NCBI RefSeq assembly: GCF_020667895.1 | Contig: NZ_JAFMPS010000014.1 | Span: forward strand, 1-59,987 | Length of the DNA: 59,987 nt | Direction: 5' to 3' | Source: Alcanivorax sp. 1008 | GTDB lineage: Bacteria > Pseudomonadota > Gammaproteobacteria > Pseudomonadales > Alcanivoracaceae | In this document: one piece after another, positions 59,686 through 59,987 of the stretch | Layout: each line of letters opens with the position of its first letter | Position numbering within the stretch: the stretch's first letter is position 1 | The notes under the pieces: generated by a model | Told to the model about the DNA's origin: nothing | The model's database searches: none | Seen by the model: only the letters and a program-made list of their open reading frames with translations | Translations under genes and position numbers: made by a program

Positions 59686-59987
59686 ATGGCGCAGGTAGTC
59701 GGTAATGAAGGGGGCGGGCTTGCTGTCCCGCGCAGGCTGGATTTCGAATCGGAGATGTTTGCTCCCACGCTGACCCATTTACTGGGAGACGATATCGTCG
59801 CCCGGGCCAGAGCACTTCGCGGCACAACGGCCTTTCAGCAAACACTCGCCCGCAACTTTTATCGTGGAGATCCAGCGGCGGACAATCTGGCCCGGGCCAT
59901 GCGCGCCAACCGATCGTTAGGCAGAGAACTGGATGCGGCGCTGCGCCAAGGCGTTGGCCCGGACACTGATGTGGCCGCTGAAGTGGC
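59686..59987 (+). CDS. N-terminal part of a protein, possibly MpaB/DUF2236-like oxygenase (runs off the right edge)
   Basis: An open frame of 100 codons from ATG 59686 continues past the end of the window. It has GGGAGCAGGG upstream as a ribosome binding site. The sequence begins MAQVVGNEGGGLAVPRRLDFES and continues through ARNFYRGDPAADNLARAMRANRSLGRELDAAL. The GDPAAD... and GRELDAALRQG pieces recall the start of MpaB/DUF2236-type proteins, but this is from memory and weak. It follows a TetR gene and a strong palindrome, so it is probably the repressed target. No signal peptide is seen. Confidence 0.5.
   Translation, partial: MAQVVGNEGGGLAVPRRLDFESEMFAPTLTHLLGDDIVARARALRGTTAFQQTLARNFYRGDPAADNLARAMRANRSLGRELDAALRQGVGPDTDVAAEV

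Overview
The window looks like a chromosomal segment of a hydrocarbon-degrading marine gammaproteobacterium, most likely Alcanivorax or a close relative. The sequence support is: a membrane alkane hydroxylase (AlkB) beside a divergent AraC regulator; two ferritin-like 'metal-dependent hydrolases' (PF10118 type), each divergent from an AraC regulator; a GMC alcohol dehydrogenase; a secreted lipase; five regulators of one AraC subfamily (one broken); an SOS-controlled imuA-imuB-dnaE2 cassette; and moderately high GC. There are no rRNA genes, CRISPR arrays, insertion sequences or phage genes. The one tRNA is tRNA-Thr(CGT).

Layout. 1-2523 (minus): a membrane AAA-type ATPase overlapping an MscS-like channel that runs off the left edge. 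2656-4649: tRNA-Thr with promoter and terminator, a small unknown gene, and the RNA helicase rhlE. 4664-10178 (minus): the mutasome imuA-imuB-dnaE2 with a LexA box inside its core promoter. 10200-11372 (minus): a periplasmic coiled-coil protein. 11665-25293 (plus): a tightly packed seven-gene redox operon. 25307-36619: YgiQ-type radical SAM protein, PF10118/AraC pair, a lipoprotein, ferrochelatase, EamA transporter, phospholipase-D-like protein, small membrane protein and a solute-binding protein. 36638-42337: MltB-like transglycosylase, AraC, alkB, cytochrome c and selO. 42362-48889: a lipoprotein, an OmpA-family protein, AraC/PF10118 pair, GMC dehydrogenase and an SRPBCC protein. 49015-53573: a linalool dehydratase/isomerase-like membrane protein with an apparent frameshift, an anchored unknown protein and a lipase. 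53787-59987: a broken AraC gene, PPK2, a DUF2306-like membrane protein, AraC, TetR, and the start of another gene behind a long palindrome.

The most striking system is the 13.6-kb redox operon. In order it encodes: a cytoplasmic FAD/NAD(P) oxidoreductase fused to two cyclic-nucleotide domains and a four-cluster ferredoxin module; a membrane protein with the histidine spacing of a diheme cytochrome b; an FHA domain fused through one membrane helix to a periplasmic decaheme cytochrome; a lipoprotein with two GlcG/HbpS-like domains; an outer-membrane beta-barrel; a secreted decaheme cytochrome with an LVIVD-type beta-propeller; and a pentaheme c554-like cytochrome. Together they could carry electrons from cytoplasmic nucleotide to the cell exterior (or the reverse) through 25 c-type hemes, with two cytoplasmic signal-sensing module types built into the electron carriers. 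I do not recognise it as a described pathway. Its electron donor or acceptor cannot be read from the sequence.
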